Shown: positions 48,959 through 59,474 of the stretch, in pieces
Layout of the letters: the number at the start of each line of letters is the position of its first letter
How positions within the stretch are numbered: the first letter of the stretch is position 1
Assembly (NCBI RefSeq): GCF_000518605.1
Contig: NZ_JADX01000017.1
Location: 62,001-126,000 of the forward strand
DNA from: Shewanella fidelis ATCC BAA-318
GTDB taxonomy: Bacteria; Pseudomonadota; Gammaproteobacteria; Enterobacterales; Shewanellaceae
Direction of reading: 5' to 3'
Length of the DNA: 64,000 nt
Translations under genes and position numbers: made by a program
The notes under the pieces: model-generated
Databases searched by the model: none
Seen by the model: only the letters and a program-made list of their open reading frames with translations
What the model was told of the DNA's origin: nothing

Positions 48959-50062
48959 CTAAACGATCAACTGGTACTCATCACGCAAGATATCGATGAT
49001 CTCTTGTTTTGGGTTCTCGCTGATGGTTAGCTTTTCACCAATGATTTTCTCTGCAATACCGACATAGGTATTAGAGATATCCATCATTACTGATTCTGGT
49101 AGCTTATTGTCTGCAGCTAGGGCGAAACGTTCTTCCATGCGGTTCTTGTTTAGCAAGATATCTGGATCCGGGAAGTGGTTTAATAACCATTGACGGAAAC
49201 CTTCTTTAGACTGCTCGATGATTTTGCCATCACGGTGCGATGAGCCGTCCCAAATACGAGAGCTATCAGGAGTACCAACTTCATCCATATAGATAAGCTT
49301 TTCGTTGCCAGCAGCATCATTGACGTAGCCAAATTCAAACTTAGTATCAACGAAAATCTGATCGTGTTGCGCTAAAGCGTCGCTGATCACGTCGAAACCT
49401 TCTTTCAACAGCTTTTCGTATAGGTCAATATCAGCAAGACTACTAAAGTTGAATCCATCAACATGGCGCTCAATGTCGCTGCGTGATACGTTAACATCAT
49501 CCGCTTCAGGTACGCCTTCAAGCCCTGTTAATACACCTTTGGTTGAAGGAGTGATTAATAGTTCAGGAAGCTTTTGATCTTTTTCTAAGCCCTCAGGAAT
49601 AGTAATACCACAGAACTCGCGCTCACCTTTAGTGTAAGAGCGCCACATAGAACCGGTAATATATTGACGAGCAATTGCTTCAATCATTACAGGACGGGCT
49701 TTCTGTACAATCCAAACTAACGGATGTGGGATATCTAAAATATGGCTGTCGGCTAAACCTTTTTCTTTAAAAAGCTTGAACCAGTGGTTAGAAATAGCGT
49801 TTAACGCGGTTCCTTTACCTGGTACGCCATTAAGACCGTTTTCACCTTGCCATACACAGTCAAATGCTGAAATACGGTCGCTGATCACCATAATTGCAAG
49901 TGGAGCATCGGCAGGGACATCGTAACCTTTGTCTTTAATTAACCGAGCACTATCTTCTTCGGTTAACCAGTAAACACTGCGAACTTTACCTGAATGTACA
50001 GGCTTGTTAGTACGAATTGGAAGGTTGTCATTTACGACTAAAACTTTATCTGCAAGATTCAT
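48959..50062 (-). CDS. purC: Phosphoribosylaminoimidazole-succinocarboxamide synthase (long form)
   Basis: 367 residues from the ATG at 50062 ([33 protein letters not shown]). An in-frame ATG 27 codons upstream gives an unlikely Leu/Cys-rich extension. It joins aspartate to CAIR with ATP in purine synthesis. Visible motifs are '[10 protein letters not shown]' (ATP site), '[11 protein letters not shown]', '[14 protein letters not shown]' and '[11 protein letters not shown]', then '[12 protein letters not shown]'. It is much longer than E. coli PurC (237) and close in layout to the yeast Ade1-type enzyme. Single gene; no PurR box seen. Confidence 0.93.
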   Translation of the reverse strand: MNLADKVLVVNDNLPIRTNKPVHSGKVRSVYWLTEEDSARLIKDKGYDVPADAPLAIMVISDRISAFDCVWQGENGLNGVPGKGTALNAISNHWFKLFKEKGLADSHILDIPHPLVWIVQKARPVMIEAIARQYITGSMWRSYTKGEREFCGITIPEGLEKDQKLPELLITPSTKGVLTGLEGVPEADDVNVSRSDIERHVDGFNFSSLADIDLYEKLLKEGFDVISDALAQHDQIFVDTKFEFGYVNDAAGNEKLIYMDEVGTPDSSRIWDGSSHRDGKIIEQSKEGFRQWLLNHFPDPDILLNKNRMEERFALAADNKLPESVMMDISNTYVGIAEKIIGEKLTISENPKQEIIDILRDEYQLIV

Positions 50063-50235
50063 AGGGCACACTTTTATTATTGAGAAGCTTAATTTTAGTG
50101 GCGCAGATTGTAACAGAAGATCTAGAGCGCAACACCCTAGCAATAACAGTTTTATACAATTTAAAAACAGTGTTTTCTATTGTGTAAAATGGCCATTAAT
50201 CATGACGCGAAATTGATATATTCTGCTGGGAAAGG

Positions 50236-51015
50236 CTATTGATACCGAGTAATTATCGCTTCAAGTTTTCCAGTGGCTTTCATAATAACAATTTGATCAT
50301 CAATCCAGTCTATCATTGCTTGGTCGACATCATCACCATAGGCGAGATGAATGTTCAGTGATGGGGTGATATGAGCAATGTCTGTGTATTTAAATGCACT
50401 TTGGTCAATATTGTGCTGTTTGATGGCATAGCGTATGCGGCTTTCCATCTCTATGAACACATCGCCTCGGCTATTTTTTAAGGCATTTAATGCGCTTTGA
50501 TGGCTATTTGACTCAACTTTATTAATCTTGCCGCTTGCGATATAAGGCGTGAGTCCCGGGTAATCAAAGCCTTTCAGGAGAATGACTCGTTTACCTAACA
50601 AATCGTTGATGCTTGCATAATGCTGAGTATCATTGTTTCTTTGTACTAAAAGGTGGCTAGCGCGAAATAATGCTTGTTTAGATAAGCGGTCATTTTGATC
50701 TCTAATGCCGGTATTCTTGCGCCATAACGGTGAGCCGTAGCTAATCCAGTTTGTGTAGGTTTGCTTTTCTATTTCGTGCGCATAGCGCTTGTATGGCATG
50801 ACATGGGTGGTAAATGTAAACGGCTTTTTGCTAGCGAGTTGGTTAATGACGTCACTAATAATTCCTGAGTTAAATTGATGGTCAGCAGTATTGATTTGAA
50901 ACGGCTCTGCCTGATTAGCAATCATTAAATAGGTGAGGTGATGTGCTCTTGCCTGCAGCGACATAATACACAGAAGCAAGATTGTAATATTAATGAAGCT
51001 ATTGATGAGTTTCAT
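50236..51015 (-). CDS. Periplasmic solute-binding protein, family 3-like
   Basis: 259 residues with a signal peptide (hydrophobic about 8-20, cleavage after 'ARA'). The rest resembles SBP_bac_3: 'PFQINTADHQFNSGIISDVINQLASK' near the start, 'LLGKRVILLKGFDYPGL' and 'ALKNSRGDVFIEMESRIRYAI' in the middle. No permease or ATPase gene is adjacent, so it may be an orphan binding protein or sensory partner, common in Shewanella and Vibrio. Ligand unknown. Confidence 0.82.
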   Translation of the reverse strand: MKLINSFINITILLLCIMSLQARAHHLTYLMIANQAEPFQINTADHQFNSGIISDVINQLASKKPFTFTTHVMPYKRYAHEIEKQTYTNWISYGSPLWRKNTGIRDQNDRLSKQALFRASHLLVQRNNDTQHYASINDLLGKRVILLKGFDYPGLTPYIASGKINKVESNSHQSALNALKNSRGDVFIEMESRIRYAIKQHNIDQSAFKYTDIAHITPSLNIHLAYGDDVDQAMIDWIDDQIVIMKATGKLEAIITRYQ

Positions 51016-51413
51016 ATTGATATCACTAATTTTAATTGAACATGAGTAAAAATGAGTTACTGAATGATAGCGCTAACTCATGAATAAAAAGTACTTACTA
51101 AAAACTATGCTTAAAAATGACCATGCAATTTAAAATGCAAATTTATGCTAGCGTATTGTTTAGGTAAATGCACTTGTTTTTTAAAGAGTAATTTTGTAGG
51201 AAACTTTATGTGTCAGTAGTTTTTTTTATCGCTTTTTGTTTGAATATTGAAGTATAAACTAGTGAAGTTCGCTATTTTTCTAGGTCTTGATAGATGATAT
51301 TCACAGTTATTTGGATAAGAGCCTTATAAGACAATCCAATAGATTAATGGACGGTATTGTCGCGGTTGATTGTATATAACGGCATTAGTCGCGAACTATT
51401 TGAGATGGGTATT

Positions 51414-51453
51414 ATGCATAGTTAAGCAAATAGTGCTTTGCTTAACTATGCAT
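51414..51453. repeat. Perfect 17-bp inverted repeat hairpin
   Basis: ATGCATAGTTAAGCAAA, six bases (TAGTGC), then the exact reverse complement TTTGCTTAACTATGCAT. No T tract follows on either strand, so it is not a usual terminator. It lies in the 575-base gap between the solute-binding protein gene and hisIE. Confidence 0.85.
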
Positions 51454-51513
51454 GAGTTTAATTGAGTATGAGTTTAACTAGGCATGAGCTTTACTACATA
51501 CTGAGTTTAGTCA
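51450..51513. repeat. Four degenerate 16-nt tandem units
   Basis: GCATGAGTTTAATTGA, GTATGAGTTTAACTAG, GCATGAGCTTTACTAC and ATACTGAGTTTAGTCA follow each other without a gap. The first unit begins within the right arm of the hairpin at 51414-51453. No coding capacity; the rest of the gap (51016-51413 and 51514-51590) is AT-rich and shows nothing else. Confidence 0.65.
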
Positions 51514-51590
51514 TTGGCAGTTTTACCTAACCTAATAACTATTACCCAAAATTGTGGGCTGATAGCTGCCTTGGACTAGCCGGTAAAGGC

Positions 51591-52232
51591 TCATTTAGTT
51601 TGGTTATGTCTTTTCATCAAGTTAAGGTTAATGTCTTGCATGCTCAGTAGCTGATCTTCTAGTAAAACCAATAAGTGATAGATAAGATCAGAGGCTTCAT
51701 CGATGAGCTCTGCTTTGTCATTCGTGGCCGCAGCAAGAGCGGTTTCTAAACCTTCCTCACCAACTTTTTGTGCGATTCGCTTAGTTCCGCGTTCGAATAG
51801 CTGTGCTGTATAGCTAGAGCTTGCATCTTGACCTTTACGCTCTCGTATGAGTGTGCTGAGGTTATCAATAAAACTGTGAGCATTGCCGTCAGCCCAACAG
51901 CTTTCAGTGCCTTTGTGGCAAGTCGGTCCGTTAGGGAGCACTTGCACTAATAAGCTATCATTATCACAGTCTTTATCGATAGCCACTAAGTTTAAGGTAT
52001 TGCCGGATGACTCACCTTTAGTCCAAAGTCTTTGCTTACTGCGACTGTAAAACGTTACTTGTTTGCTTGATAAGGTTTTATCTAATGCAGCTTGATCCAT
52101 ATAGCCTAACATCAGCACCTTACCAGTTAGGTGGTTTTGTACTATAGCTGGGATTAACCCACCTGTTTTATCCCAATCAAGCTGACTGACTATCTCGGCA
52201 TCGCGATTTATTTGTTGCGTATATGTGCTCAT
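51591..52232 (-). CDS. hisI: Phosphoribosyl-AMP cyclohydrolase / phosphoribosyl-ATP pyrophosphatase
   Basis: 213 residues, a bifunctional HisIE. The N-terminal HisI part (about 1-115) has '[22 protein letters not shown]' and the zinc/metal site in '[13 protein letters not shown]' with '[12 protein letters not shown]'. The C-terminal HisE part (about 120-213) has '[20 protein letters not shown]' and '[13 protein letters not shown]'. It performs steps 2 and 3 of histidine synthesis and is the last gene of the operon. Confidence 0.96.
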   Translation of the reverse strand: MSTYTQQINRDAEIVSQLDWDKTGGLIPAIVQNHLTGKVLMLGYMDQAALDKTLSSKQVTFYSRSKQRLWTKGESSGNTLNLVAIDKDCDNDSLLVQVLPNGPTCHKGTESCWADGNAHSFIDNLSTLIRERKGQDASSSYTAQLFERGTKRIAQKVGEEGLETALAAATNDKAELIDEASDLIYHLLVLLEDQLLSMQDINLNLMKRHNQTK

Positions 52233-52263
52233 ATTTGTTCCTTAAATTTTGTAAACGCTTCAG

Positions 52264-53037
52264 TTAAATGCGAACAGCAATATTGTTATTTCTGAGGTAG
52301 CGCTTTAGATCTTGTATGTCGATAATACCTTTGTGAAACACACTAGCTGCAAGAGCAGCGTCGACATTTGCCTTAGCGAAAACATCTTTAAAGTGCTCCA
52401 TTGTGCCGGCTCCGCCGGAAGCGATTAACGGTACATCACATATGGCTCGTATCATAGATAATTGCTTAATGTCATAGCCTTGCCTTACACCATCTTGGTT
52501 CATAACATTAAGTACAATTTCACCGCAGCCTTGTTTTTGCACTTCTTCAACCCAGTCTTGGGTGTACCATTGAGTGTCTTTAGTTGCTGCTTCATCACCA
52601 GTAAATTGCTTGACTTTGTAGCTGTTTGTCGCCGCGTCATAATAAGAGTCAATACCTATTACAATGCACTGGCGGCCAAACTCATCTTGTAAGCGGGCAA
52701 TCAGGCTTGGATCGGATAGCGCTGGTGAATTAATCGAGATTTTATCAGCACCAAACGCCAGCTTTTCTCGTGCTTGTTCTATGCTTCTTATGCCACCTGC
52801 GACACAAAATGGAATATCAATTCGTTCGGCCACGCGACTTACCCAGGATTTATCTATCACTCTATCGTGAGCGCTAGCGGTAATGTCATAAAACACTAAT
52901 TCATCAGCACATTCTTCTGCATAGCGCTGGGCGAGGGGAACGATATCACCTACGATCTCGTGATTACGAAATTGCACACCTTTAACCACTTTGGCGTCTT
53001 TTACATCAAGGCAAGGGACTATGCGTTTGGCCAGCAT
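52264..53037 (-). CDS. hisF: Imidazole glycerol phosphate synthase cyclase subunit
   Basis: 257 residues, a TIM barrel. The start '[23 protein letters not shown]' holds catalytic Asp11, and Asp at about 130 lies in 'VIGIDSYY'. Phosphate loops are 'CVAGGIRS' and '[12 protein letters not shown]'. With HisH it makes IGP and AICAR from PRFAR. It overlaps hisA by 19 bases, showing tight coupling. Confidence 0.97.
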   Translation of the reverse strand: MLAKRIVPCLDVKDAKVVKGVQFRNHEIVGDIVPLAQRYAEECADELVFYDITASAHDRVIDKSWVSRVAERIDIPFCVAGGIRSIEQAREKLAFGADKISINSPALSDPSLIARLQDEFGRQCIVIGIDSYYDAATNSYKVKQFTGDEAATKDTQWYTQDWVEEVQKQGCGEIVLNVMNQDGVRQGYDIKQLSMIRAICDVPLIASGGAGTMEHFKDVFAKANVDAALAASVFHKGIIDIQDLKRYLRNNNIAVRI

Positions 53038-53756
53038 GAGATTGCCTCCTCAACATTGAATTGATTAATCAAGAGCGCTTTGCCGATGATAATGCCGCTG
53101 GCGCCACTTTGTTTTACTGCGTTAACATCATCTAAGGTGGCAATGCCACCAGAAGCTTGCCATAAGATCTCTGGGTAGCACTCTGCGATTTCTTGATATA
53201 ACTGATTATTCGCACCTTGAAGCGTGCCATCTCGGCTAATATCTGTGACTAGCGCGTGTTTTAGGCCAACTGACTTAAACTCCTCAACTAATGACTCTAA
53301 GCTTTTACCCCCGCCAGTTTGCCAGCCTGATACCGCGACAATTTTCTCTCCTTGCTCATTGATATTGACATCAAGAGCAAGACAGATGGCATCGGCGCCA
53401 TATTTTTCAAACCAGCTTTTGACTAACTGCGGCTCTTTTACGGCCAATGAGCCAATGACCACGCGACTAACACCAATTTCTAATAACTCATTTAGCTGAG
53501 TTTCAGTGCGAACTCCACCACCAACTTGAATAGGCGTGTCTAACTTACTCACTAGGTTAGCAATAAGTTCCGTTTGTCTTTTCGTTGGGTCCTTTGCACC
53601 GGTAAGGTCAACAATATGCAGTAACTTTGCACCTTGTGCTTGGTATGACTTTAGTTGCTCAAGTGGACTGAGGCTAAATGTGGTTTGTTGTGCATAGTCA
53701 CCTTGATACAGGCGAACGACTTGTCCATCGATGAGATCGATTGCTGGAATAATCAT
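53019..53756 (-). CDS. hisA: ProFAR isomerase
   Basis: 245 residues, a TIM barrel related to HisF. The catalytic Asp8 is in '[20 protein letters not shown]' and a second Asp in '[12 protein letters not shown]' (about 169). Phosphate loops are 'QVGGGVRTE' and '[12 protein letters not shown]'. It performs the Amadori rearrangement of ProFAR. The start overlaps the hisH stop by ATGA. Confidence 0.97.
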   Translation of the reverse strand: MIIPAIDLIDGQVVRLYQGDYAQQTTFSLSPLEQLKSYQAQGAKLLHIVDLTGAKDPTKRQTELIANLVSKLDTPIQVGGGVRTETQLNELLEIGVSRVVIGSLAVKEPQLVKSWFEKYGADAICLALDVNINEQGEKIVAVSGWQTGGGKSLESLVEEFKSVGLKHALVTDISRDGTLQGANNQLYQEIAECYPEILWQASGGIATLDDVNAVKQSGASGIIIGKALLINQFNVEEAISCWPNA

Positions 53757-54463
53757 AGTAAATCCTTATTAACAGGCATCGCCGCAGTTGCCGCAAAGGT
53801 GTCTTTCGTCATATTGAGGAAGTTTTTAAGCATGGTCGCGCCTGCTTGACTACTTTTTTCAGGGTGGAACTGCAAACCGATAAAGTTATCTTTTGCGATG
53901 GCGGCACTAAAGCCTTCACCGTGCTCTGCCGCAGCAATAGTGAACTCGCTTATCGGGGCACGATAACTGTGAACAAAGTACACGTAGCTGCCCTGAGAGA
54001 CGCCGTTAAAAATAGGGTGTGCTGAAGGGGTTATTTGATTCCAGCCCATGTGAGGTTGCGGTAAGCCTTTACTATCGAGCAGCTCAATTTCTGTGTCGAT
54101 AATCCCTAAACACTGACAATCTTGTGTTGAATTGCCGCGCTCTTTTGATGAGCGAGTTAGCATTTGCATACCTAAACACACACCAAGTACAGGTTGCTTG
54201 AGTGACGGTATGATCTCGATGAGGCCTTTGCTTTGTAATGCTGTCATTGCAGCTTTGGCTGTACCTACACCGGGTAAAATAACTCTTTCAGCGCTTTTGA
54301 TAAGCTCAATGTCATCACTAACAAATAAGCACTCTCGCTCAAGATCTGTCATTAATCGTTCAACTGCATAGCGTACAGAGCTTAAATTGGCACAACCAGT
54401 ATCAATAATGACGGTATTACCTACGATTGCAGTTCGAGCCGGATCTGTCGTTATTTGGTTCAT
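53753..54463 (-). CDS. hisH: Imidazole glycerol phosphate synthase glutaminase subunit
   Basis: 236 residues, a class I glutamine amidotransferase that feeds ammonia to HisF. The nucleophile Cys is in '[11 protein letters not shown]' (about 95), the His-Glu pair in '[10 protein letters not shown]' (near 200). The start at 54463 overlaps the hisB stop by ATGA, which supports it. This gives an N-terminal extension of about 17 residues before '[13 protein letters not shown]' and a protein longer than E. coli HisH (196). Confidence 0.94.
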   Translation of the reverse strand: MNQITTDPARTAIVGNTVIIDTGCANLSSVRYAVERLMTDLERECLFVSDDIELIKSAERVILPGVGTAKAAMTALQSKGLIEIIPSLKQPVLGVCLGMQMLTRSSKERGNSTQDCQCLGIIDTEIELLDSKGLPQPHMGWNQITPSAHPIFNGVSQGSYVYFVHSYRAPISEFTIAAAEHGEGFSAAIAKDNFIGLQFHPEKSSQAGATMLKNFLNMTKDTFAATAAMPVNKDLL

Positions 54464-55539
54464 AGCACCCCTTTACTTGACGGCAATGCGTCCCCTTCAA
54501 TTTTTACTGCTTGTCTTAATGTACGGCCAAGCACCTTAAATAGACTTTCTACTTTGTGATGATCATTATCGCCTTGGGTGCTGATATGCAGGGTGCAGCG
54601 AAGGCCATCAGCAAATGAACGGAAAAAGTGTGGCACCATTTCAGTGGCCATTTGGCCAACGAGTTCACGTTCAAAGTTGCCATCAAACTTAATAAATGGC
54701 CGCCCAGATAAGTCTAATAGACAGCTTGCGCTGGCTTCATCCATAGGGATCGCTTGTTCAAACGCATTGCCAAATCGGGCAATACCACGCTTATCGCCTA
54801 GGGCTTGACGCAGTGCATCACCAATTGCTAATGCGGTATCTTCAACGCTGTGGTGGTCATCGATTTCAAGGTCACCATCAACCTTAACATCCATCTTAAA
54901 ATTACCGTGGGTGGAGATCTGCTCTAACATGTGGTCGAAAAAACCTATGCCAGTAGCGATCTGACCTTTGTCACTTGAGTCCAAGTCTACAGTGACACAA
55001 ATATCTGTTTCTTTAGTGGTACGAACTACGCTAGCGCTGCGATTTTTATTGAGTAGTTTGGCGGCAATGGCGTTCCAGTTCAGGGTTTCAGGGTTATATT
55101 GCAGGCCTTCGATCCCCATTGCGTCGGCAAGCCCCATATCTGTTTCACGATCGCCAATGACTGCAGACTGAGTAAAATCAATCTTTCCAGATGTCAGGTA
55201 CTCTTTTACCAGTCCCAGTTTAGGTTTACGGCAACTGCAATTTTCATCATCAAAGTGAGGACAAATAAGCACATCATCAAACAGTACGCCCTGGCTGTTA
55301 AAGATCTGCATCATCATGTTTTGTGGTGCATCAAAATCATTTTTGGGAAACGAAGGAGTGCCAAGGCCATCTTGATTGCTGACCATAACTAAACGATAAC
55401 CAGCGTTTTGTAGCTTTAATAACGTAGGGATCACGTTTGGTTCAAATACCAATTTGGCTAAGCTATCGACCTGTTTATCGGTAATAGGCTCTTCGATTAA
55501 TGTGCCATCACGGTCGATAAATAAAATTTTCTGTTTCAT
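54460..55539 (-). CDS. hisB: Histidinol-phosphatase / imidazoleglycerol-phosphate dehydratase
   Basis: 359 residues, bifunctional as in enterobacteria. The N-terminal HAD-type phosphatase (about 1-165) has 'FIDRDGTL' and the zinc-binding '[15 protein letters not shown]'. The dehydratase (about 167-359) has '[16 protein letters not shown]', '[14 protein letters not shown]' and the second Mn motif '[13 protein letters not shown]'. It performs steps 6 and 8 of histidine synthesis. Confidence 0.97.
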   Translation of the reverse strand: MKQKILFIDRDGTLIEEPITDKQVDSLAKLVFEPNVIPTLLKLQNAGYRLVMVSNQDGLGTPSFPKNDFDAPQNMMMQIFNSQGVLFDDVLICPHFDDENCSCRKPKLGLVKEYLTSGKIDFTQSAVIGDRETDMGLADAMGIEGLQYNPETLNWNAIAAKLLNKNRSASVVRTTKETDICVTVDLDSSDKGQIATGIGFFDHMLEQISTHGNFKMDVKVDGDLEIDDHHSVEDTALAIGDALRQALGDKRGIARFGNAFEQAIPMDEASASCLLDLSGRPFIKFDGNFERELVGQMATEMVPHFFRSFADGLRCTLHISTQGDNDHHKVESLFKVLGRTLRQAVKIEGDALPSSKGVL

Positions 55540-55600
55540 TTTAGGTATACCTTTCAGACTGTAGCTTATTAATTTTAAGTATTTGTTATTTAATGTTTTT

Positions 55601-56671
55601 CTATTTAGTTTGGCTTAATAGGTCAATTAAATAGTCAGTTTGTGCCTTATTGGTAAAGCTAAAGCGGATGGCTTGGCTAAGGCGTGGATCACTATAAGCG
55701 CGAGCAATGACGCCTGCGGCAGTTAACTTTTGCTGAACAGCGGCTACATCGTCAAATTCTGCTAGTACATAATTGCCATAAGGGGTAACGACCTTGGCAC
55801 CATATTGACGTAGTGCGTCGGCTAAACGTGCTCCTTGTGACTTCATGTCGGCAACTTGTTTCCCCATGGTTAATAGCCCTTGTTGACTCAGGGCATTAAC
55901 GGCAACTTCGCTGACCGGAAGGGGAACCGGGTAGGGCGCAATAACGCGCATACACATCTCGATAATATCCGGGTTTGCCAGCAGAAATCCGCAGCGCGCA
56001 CCAGCTAGGGCAAAGGCTTTAGACAGGGTACGCAGCACGACTAGATTATTAGTACTAGCGACCAAGTCGGCGACACTGTACTCTGGGCTAAATTCGATAT
56101 AAGCCTCATCAACCACCACAATGGCATCGCGACAGCGGTTAATCACTTCAACAATCCGCTCTCTAGGGATCACACTCCCGGTAGGGTTATTCGGGTTGCA
56201 GATGAAAATCAGTTTAGCGTCGGCAACTTGGCTAAGATAATCACTGGGTAATTGAAAATCTTCTGTGAGCAATAGCGCTTTTACCTCAACATTAAAGGTT
56301 TTAGCGCTGATAGCATACATGCCGTATGTGGGCCCGAAGGTGGCAATGCTATCAGTAGCAGCAATGCAAAAGGTTCTAATAAGTAGCTCAATAGCTTCAT
56401 CTGCACCGCGGCTACTAATAATGCACTCTTTTGCTACGCCGCTATATTGGCTATAAGCGTTGATTAACTCCGGCGGCTGACATTCAGGATAGCGATTTAA
56501 GTTGTCTATCTCACTGTTATTAAACGGTGATTCATTGGCATTGATCCAAATATCTCCTTGACCACCAATGCGCCGTGCGGATTGATAAACTTGCAGTTCA
56601 AGTAATTCAGGTCTAGCCAAACGTTGAGCAAGATTTGATTGAGTATTGCTAGTTAGCTTGCTGTTTTCCAT
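55601..56671 (-). CDS. hisC: Histidinol-phosphate aminotransferase
   Basis: 356 residues from the ATG at 56671; a GTG directly before it is also possible. The hisD stop and this start overlap as TGATG, so translation is coupled. The PLP lysine is in '[17 protein letters not shown]' (about 210-226), with 'NPNNPTGS' and '[10 protein letters not shown]' before it. It converts imidazole acetol phosphate to histidinol phosphate. A 61-base gap separates it from hisB. Confidence 0.96.
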   Translation of the reverse strand: MENSKLTSNTQSNLAQRLARPELLELQVYQSARRIGGQGDIWINANESPFNNSEIDNLNRYPECQPPELINAYSQYSGVAKECIISSRGADEAIELLIRTFCIAATDSIATFGPTYGMYAISAKTFNVEVKALLLTEDFQLPSDYLSQVADAKLIFICNPNNPTGSVIPRERIVEVINRCRDAIVVVDEAYIEFSPEYSVADLVASTNNLVVLRTLSKAFALAGARCGFLLANPDIIEMCMRVIAPYPVPLPVSEVAVNALSQQGLLTMGKQVADMKSQGARLADALRQYGAKVVTPYGNYVLAEFDDVAAVQQKLTAAGVIARAYSDPRLSQAIRFSFTNKAQTDYLIDLLSQTK

Positions 56672-58017
56672 CACGCTTCCACCTTGCTTGCTTTTTGCTC
56701 GTTTTGCTCGTCAGTTGCAGGCTCGCTGGCAGTTAAACTGGCCAACCTAATCGCGACTGCATTCTTATGCGCGTCAAGCTGCTCAGCACTTGCTAGGGTC
56801 ATCACGCATTGGCCTAAGTTTTTTAAGCCATCTGCGCTGAGTTCTTGTACGGTAAAACGGCGACTAAAATCAGCCAGCGATAAGCTAGACACGGTTTTAC
56901 TGTATCCGTAGGTCGGTAGGACGTGATTGGTACCAGAAGCATAATCGCCGACAGACTCAGGGGTGTAAGCCCCTAGAAACACTGAGCCTGCTGCGCGGAT
57001 CTTCGGCAAAATATCTCGTGGTTGCTCTGTCTGGATGATTAAGTGTTCAGGCCCATATTGATTCGACACCCTTGCAGCACTATCCATATCTTCGACAATG
57101 ATAGTGCGGCTGCACTCAAGAGCTTGTTTAGCCGTTTGTGCTCGAGACAGTTTGCCGAGTTGATCATTAAGTGCTTGGTTGACTTCCTCCGCTAATTTAA
57201 TGCAATCAGTAACAAGCATCACTTGCGAGTCTGCGCCGTGTTCAGCTTGGGACAAGAGATCGGCTGCAACGAAGCTTGGATTTGCTTGTTTATCTGCGAT
57301 GACAAGTACTTCTGACGGTCCCGCTGGCATATCAATACTGACAGTGCAGCGGTTATCTTGGCTTACCGCGCGCTTAGCTTCGGTTACAAAGCGATTTCCT
57401 GGGCCAAATATTTTGTCAACCTGAGGCACAGTTTGCGTACCAAAGGCGAGTGCTGCAATCGCTTGTGCCCCACCAACTTGATAAATCTCTTCAATACCGC
57501 ATTCTGTTGCAGCGTAAATTATCGCATCATTAATTGGCGGTGGACTGAGCAACACTCGTTTACTGCAGCCAGCAATTTTTGCAGGGGTGGCAAGCATCAG
57601 TACCGTTGAAATAAGAGGCGCGGTACCGCCTGGAATATAAAGGCCAACGCGCTCAATGGGTTCACTTCTTAGCTCACAACGGATCCCTGTTTGAGTTTCT
57701 ACCGCAAGGTTTGTTTGGATCTGTGCACGGTGAAAACAGTCGATATTATTTTTTGCCTGCGCAATAGCTTGCTTTAGCTCGTCCGTGACATTAGCGCAAG
57801 CTTGTGCGATTTGAGGCTTAGATAACGCAATACTGTCAAGTTCAATGCCGTCAAATTCACGGCTGAATTGGCGTAGTGCGTTATCACCATCATTAACAAC
57901 GCTATTAATGATAGTTGCAACACTCTGCTCAAGGCTATTGTCGCCAATGAGCGGTGAGCGCTTTAGCGCATCTGCTTGCTCTTTTGATGAAAGTGCTTGC
58001 CAATTAAGGATCTGCAT
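56671..58017 (-). CDS. hisD: Histidinol dehydrogenase
   Basis: 448 residues. HisD oxidises histidinol to histidine in two NAD-dependent steps, using zinc. The family signature is visible in 'IDMPAGPSEVLVIADKQANPSFVAADLLSQAEHG' parts (about 235-268). The catalytic Glu-His pair is in 'NQYGPEHLIIQ' and the C-terminal zinc His in 'ASGTNHVLPTYG'. A Glu/Lys-rich tail of about 15 residues follows the conserved core. The gene is 3 bases after hisG. Confidence 0.97.
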   Translation of the reverse strand: MQILNWQALSSKEQADALKRSPLIGDNSLEQSVATIINSVVNDGDNALRQFSREFDGIELDSIALSKPQIAQACANVTDELKQAIAQAKNNIDCFHRAQIQTNLAVETQTGIRCELRSEPIERVGLYIPGGTAPLISTVLMLATPAKIAGCSKRVLLSPPPINDAIIYAATECGIEEIYQVGGAQAIAALAFGTQTVPQVDKIFGPGNRFVTEAKRAVSQDNRCTVSIDMPAGPSEVLVIADKQANPSFVAADLLSQAEHGADSQVMLVTDCIKLAEEVNQALNDQLGKLSRAQTAKQALECSRTIIVEDMDSAARVSNQYGPEHLIIQTEQPRDILPKIRAAGSVFLGAYTPESVGDYASGTNHVLPTYGYSKTVSSLSLADFSRRFTVQELSADGLKNLGQCVMTLASAEQLDAHKNAVAIRLASLTASEPATDEQNEQKASKVEA

Positions 58018-58020
58018 GAC

Positions 58021-58920
58021 TTACCCCATCATTTTTTCAATAGGCATAACCAAAATAGAGCTAGCACCGAGTTGAGTGAGTTGCTCCATTGTGTCCCAGA
58101 ACAGATCTTCTGTACTAACGGCGTGTATCGCGACGCGATTAGTATCATCATTGAGTGGTAACACGGTTGGATTTTCTGCTCCTGGTAGCAATGCCACGAT
58201 TTGCTCAAGGGTTTCAGTTGGCGCGTGTAGTAGAATATATTTGCTTTCTTTGGCGCGAACTACGCCATTGATCCGAGACAAGATTTTATTAATTAGTGCT
58301 TGTTTTGCATCGGGCTGTGATTGAGTTGATTGAATGATGCAGGCCATTGAGCGATAGATCACTTCGGTTTCATATAGGCCATTAGCTTCTAATGTGGCAC
58401 CCGTTGAAACCAGATCACAAATACCATCAGATAGACCTGCTCGTGGAGCGACCTCAACTGAGCCCTTTAACATACAGTCACGGTAGTTGATGCCTTTCTC
58501 TTGCATGTAGCGGCGTAACAAATTTGGGTATGAAGTTGCGATTCTAAGCCCTTCAAGTGATGATGCATCTTGGTAGTCAAATTCATTGGGGACAGCAAGT
58601 GATAAGCGACATGCACCAAAATCAAGCTCGCGTAACTTCACGCAGTCAGCTGGCTTACCAAGGGTTTGACGTTCAATTTGCTCCTCTTCCAAGACGTTTT
58701 CGCCAATAATACCTAGGTCAACGACCCCATCCATAACAAGCCCTGGAATATCATCATCGCGGACACGTAAGAGATCGATTGGCATGTTGTCTGAGTGAGC
58801 GATCAGGCGCTGCTCATTAACATTAAACTTAACCCCACAACTTTTTAGCAGCTTTTGTGATTCTTTTGAAAGACGCCCAGATTTTTGAATCGCGATACGT
58901 AATCTTGTTGACTCTGACAT
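58021..58920 (-). CDS. hisG: ATP phosphoribosyltransferase (long form)
   Basis: 299 residues, the long HisG with its own C-terminal ACT-like regulatory domain (about 225-299), so it should be feedback-inhibited by histidine without HisZ. The PRPP loop is '[16 protein letters not shown]' (about 167-182) and the N-terminus '[16 protein letters not shown]' is typical. It is the first structural gene, downstream of the leader and attenuator. Confidence 0.97.
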   Translation of the reverse strand: MSESTRLRIAIQKSGRLSKESQKLLKSCGVKFNVNEQRLIAHSDNMPIDLLRVRDDDIPGLVMDGVVDLGIIGENVLEEEQIERQTLGKPADCVKLRELDFGACRLSLAVPNEFDYQDASSLEGLRIATSYPNLLRRYMQEKGINYRDCMLKGSVEVAPRAGLSDGICDLVSTGATLEANGLYETEVIYRSMACIIQSTQSQPDAKQALINKILSRINGVVRAKESKYILLHAPTETLEQIVALLPGAENPTVLPLNDDTNRVAIHAVSTEDLFWDTMEQLTQLGASSILVMPIEKMMG

Positions 58921-58980
58921 GGAATATTCCTTACTCGTTAATTTAAAAATTCTTATAAAACAAATTGTTAAGATAAAACT

Positions 58981-59013
58981 AAAAAACCCTTGGAATTCCT
59001 TCCAAGGGTTTTT
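58981..59013 (-). terminator. Attenuator terminator of the his operon
   Basis: AAAAAACCCTTGGAA-TTCC-TTCCAAGGGTTTTT between hisL and hisG. Read on the minus strand the stem ends in a run of T. A competing upstream stem uses CCGCCGGAAGG / CCTCCGGCAG (59030-59056). This is the classical ribosome-controlled his attenuator layout. Confidence 0.9.
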
Positions 59014-59071
59014 GATATTTTTAAATCAACCGCCGGAAGGAAATAGCCCTCCGGCAGTAAGCTTCCGAAGG

Positions 59072-59119
59072 CTACCGCATATGGTGGTGATGATGGATAG
59101 TGTTCAAAAGCTGTGTCAT
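59072..59119 (-). CDS. hisL: Histidine operon leader peptide
   Basis: 15 residues, MTQLLNTIHHHHHMR, with five consecutive His codons (CAT CAT CAC CAC CAT). It lies about 150 bases before hisG and upstream of the alternative stems and the terminator. When charged tRNA-His is scarce the ribosome stalls at the His codons and readthrough into hisG follows. GAGAGA at about 59130 upstream can serve as ribosome site. Confidence 0.92.
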   Translation of the reverse strand: MTQLLNTIHHHHHMR

Positions 59120-59181
59120 GTTCTTGTCTCTCTTTGTTTATCCTGTTGGATAACATCATTGGAAATCACTGCCATAAAATG

Positions 59182-59260
59182 TGATTGCAGCGCTTAAGAT
59201 AGGTCATTTGCTAACCTGTTATTTAAACTAATCAGTTTTAAAAATGATTGCAAGCGCTTA
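59182..59260. repeat. Two copies of TGATTGCA(A)GCGCTTA upstream of the his operon
   Basis: TGATTGCAGCGCTTA (59182-59196) and TGATTGCAAGCGCTTA (59245-59260) are direct repeats 63 bases apart between the divergent his operon and yoaA. They contain a partial palindrome AAGCGCTT. They may be regulator sites for either gene. The remaining part of the gap, 59261-59474, shows no other gene. Confidence 0.45.
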
Positions 59261-59474
59261 TTTTGGCAGATGAGTAAACTTCATCTAAATGTCATTTTTG
59301 GCAGATTGAGTGGCAATCTTGCTGTGGCTTATATGAGGGTTGTTCTTAAAAATAAACAATGCTGTGTTTTACTTGTGAGCTTAAAGCGGTTGTCAGCCAA
59401 AACAAAAGTTAATTTTATGATGGTAATTAAGATAGACTTGCGCACTAAAGGTGAGGTGCTTCTTACACGTAAGC

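Noticed and set aside
50063-50143. N-terminal extension of purC to 50143
   Set aside because: The added Leu/Cys-rich 27 residues do not match PurC; the internal ATG at 50062 fits the family start.
58919-59197. Plus-strand reading frame across the his leader
   Set aside because: It covers the attenuator and hisL on the opposite strand and has no recognisable protein features.
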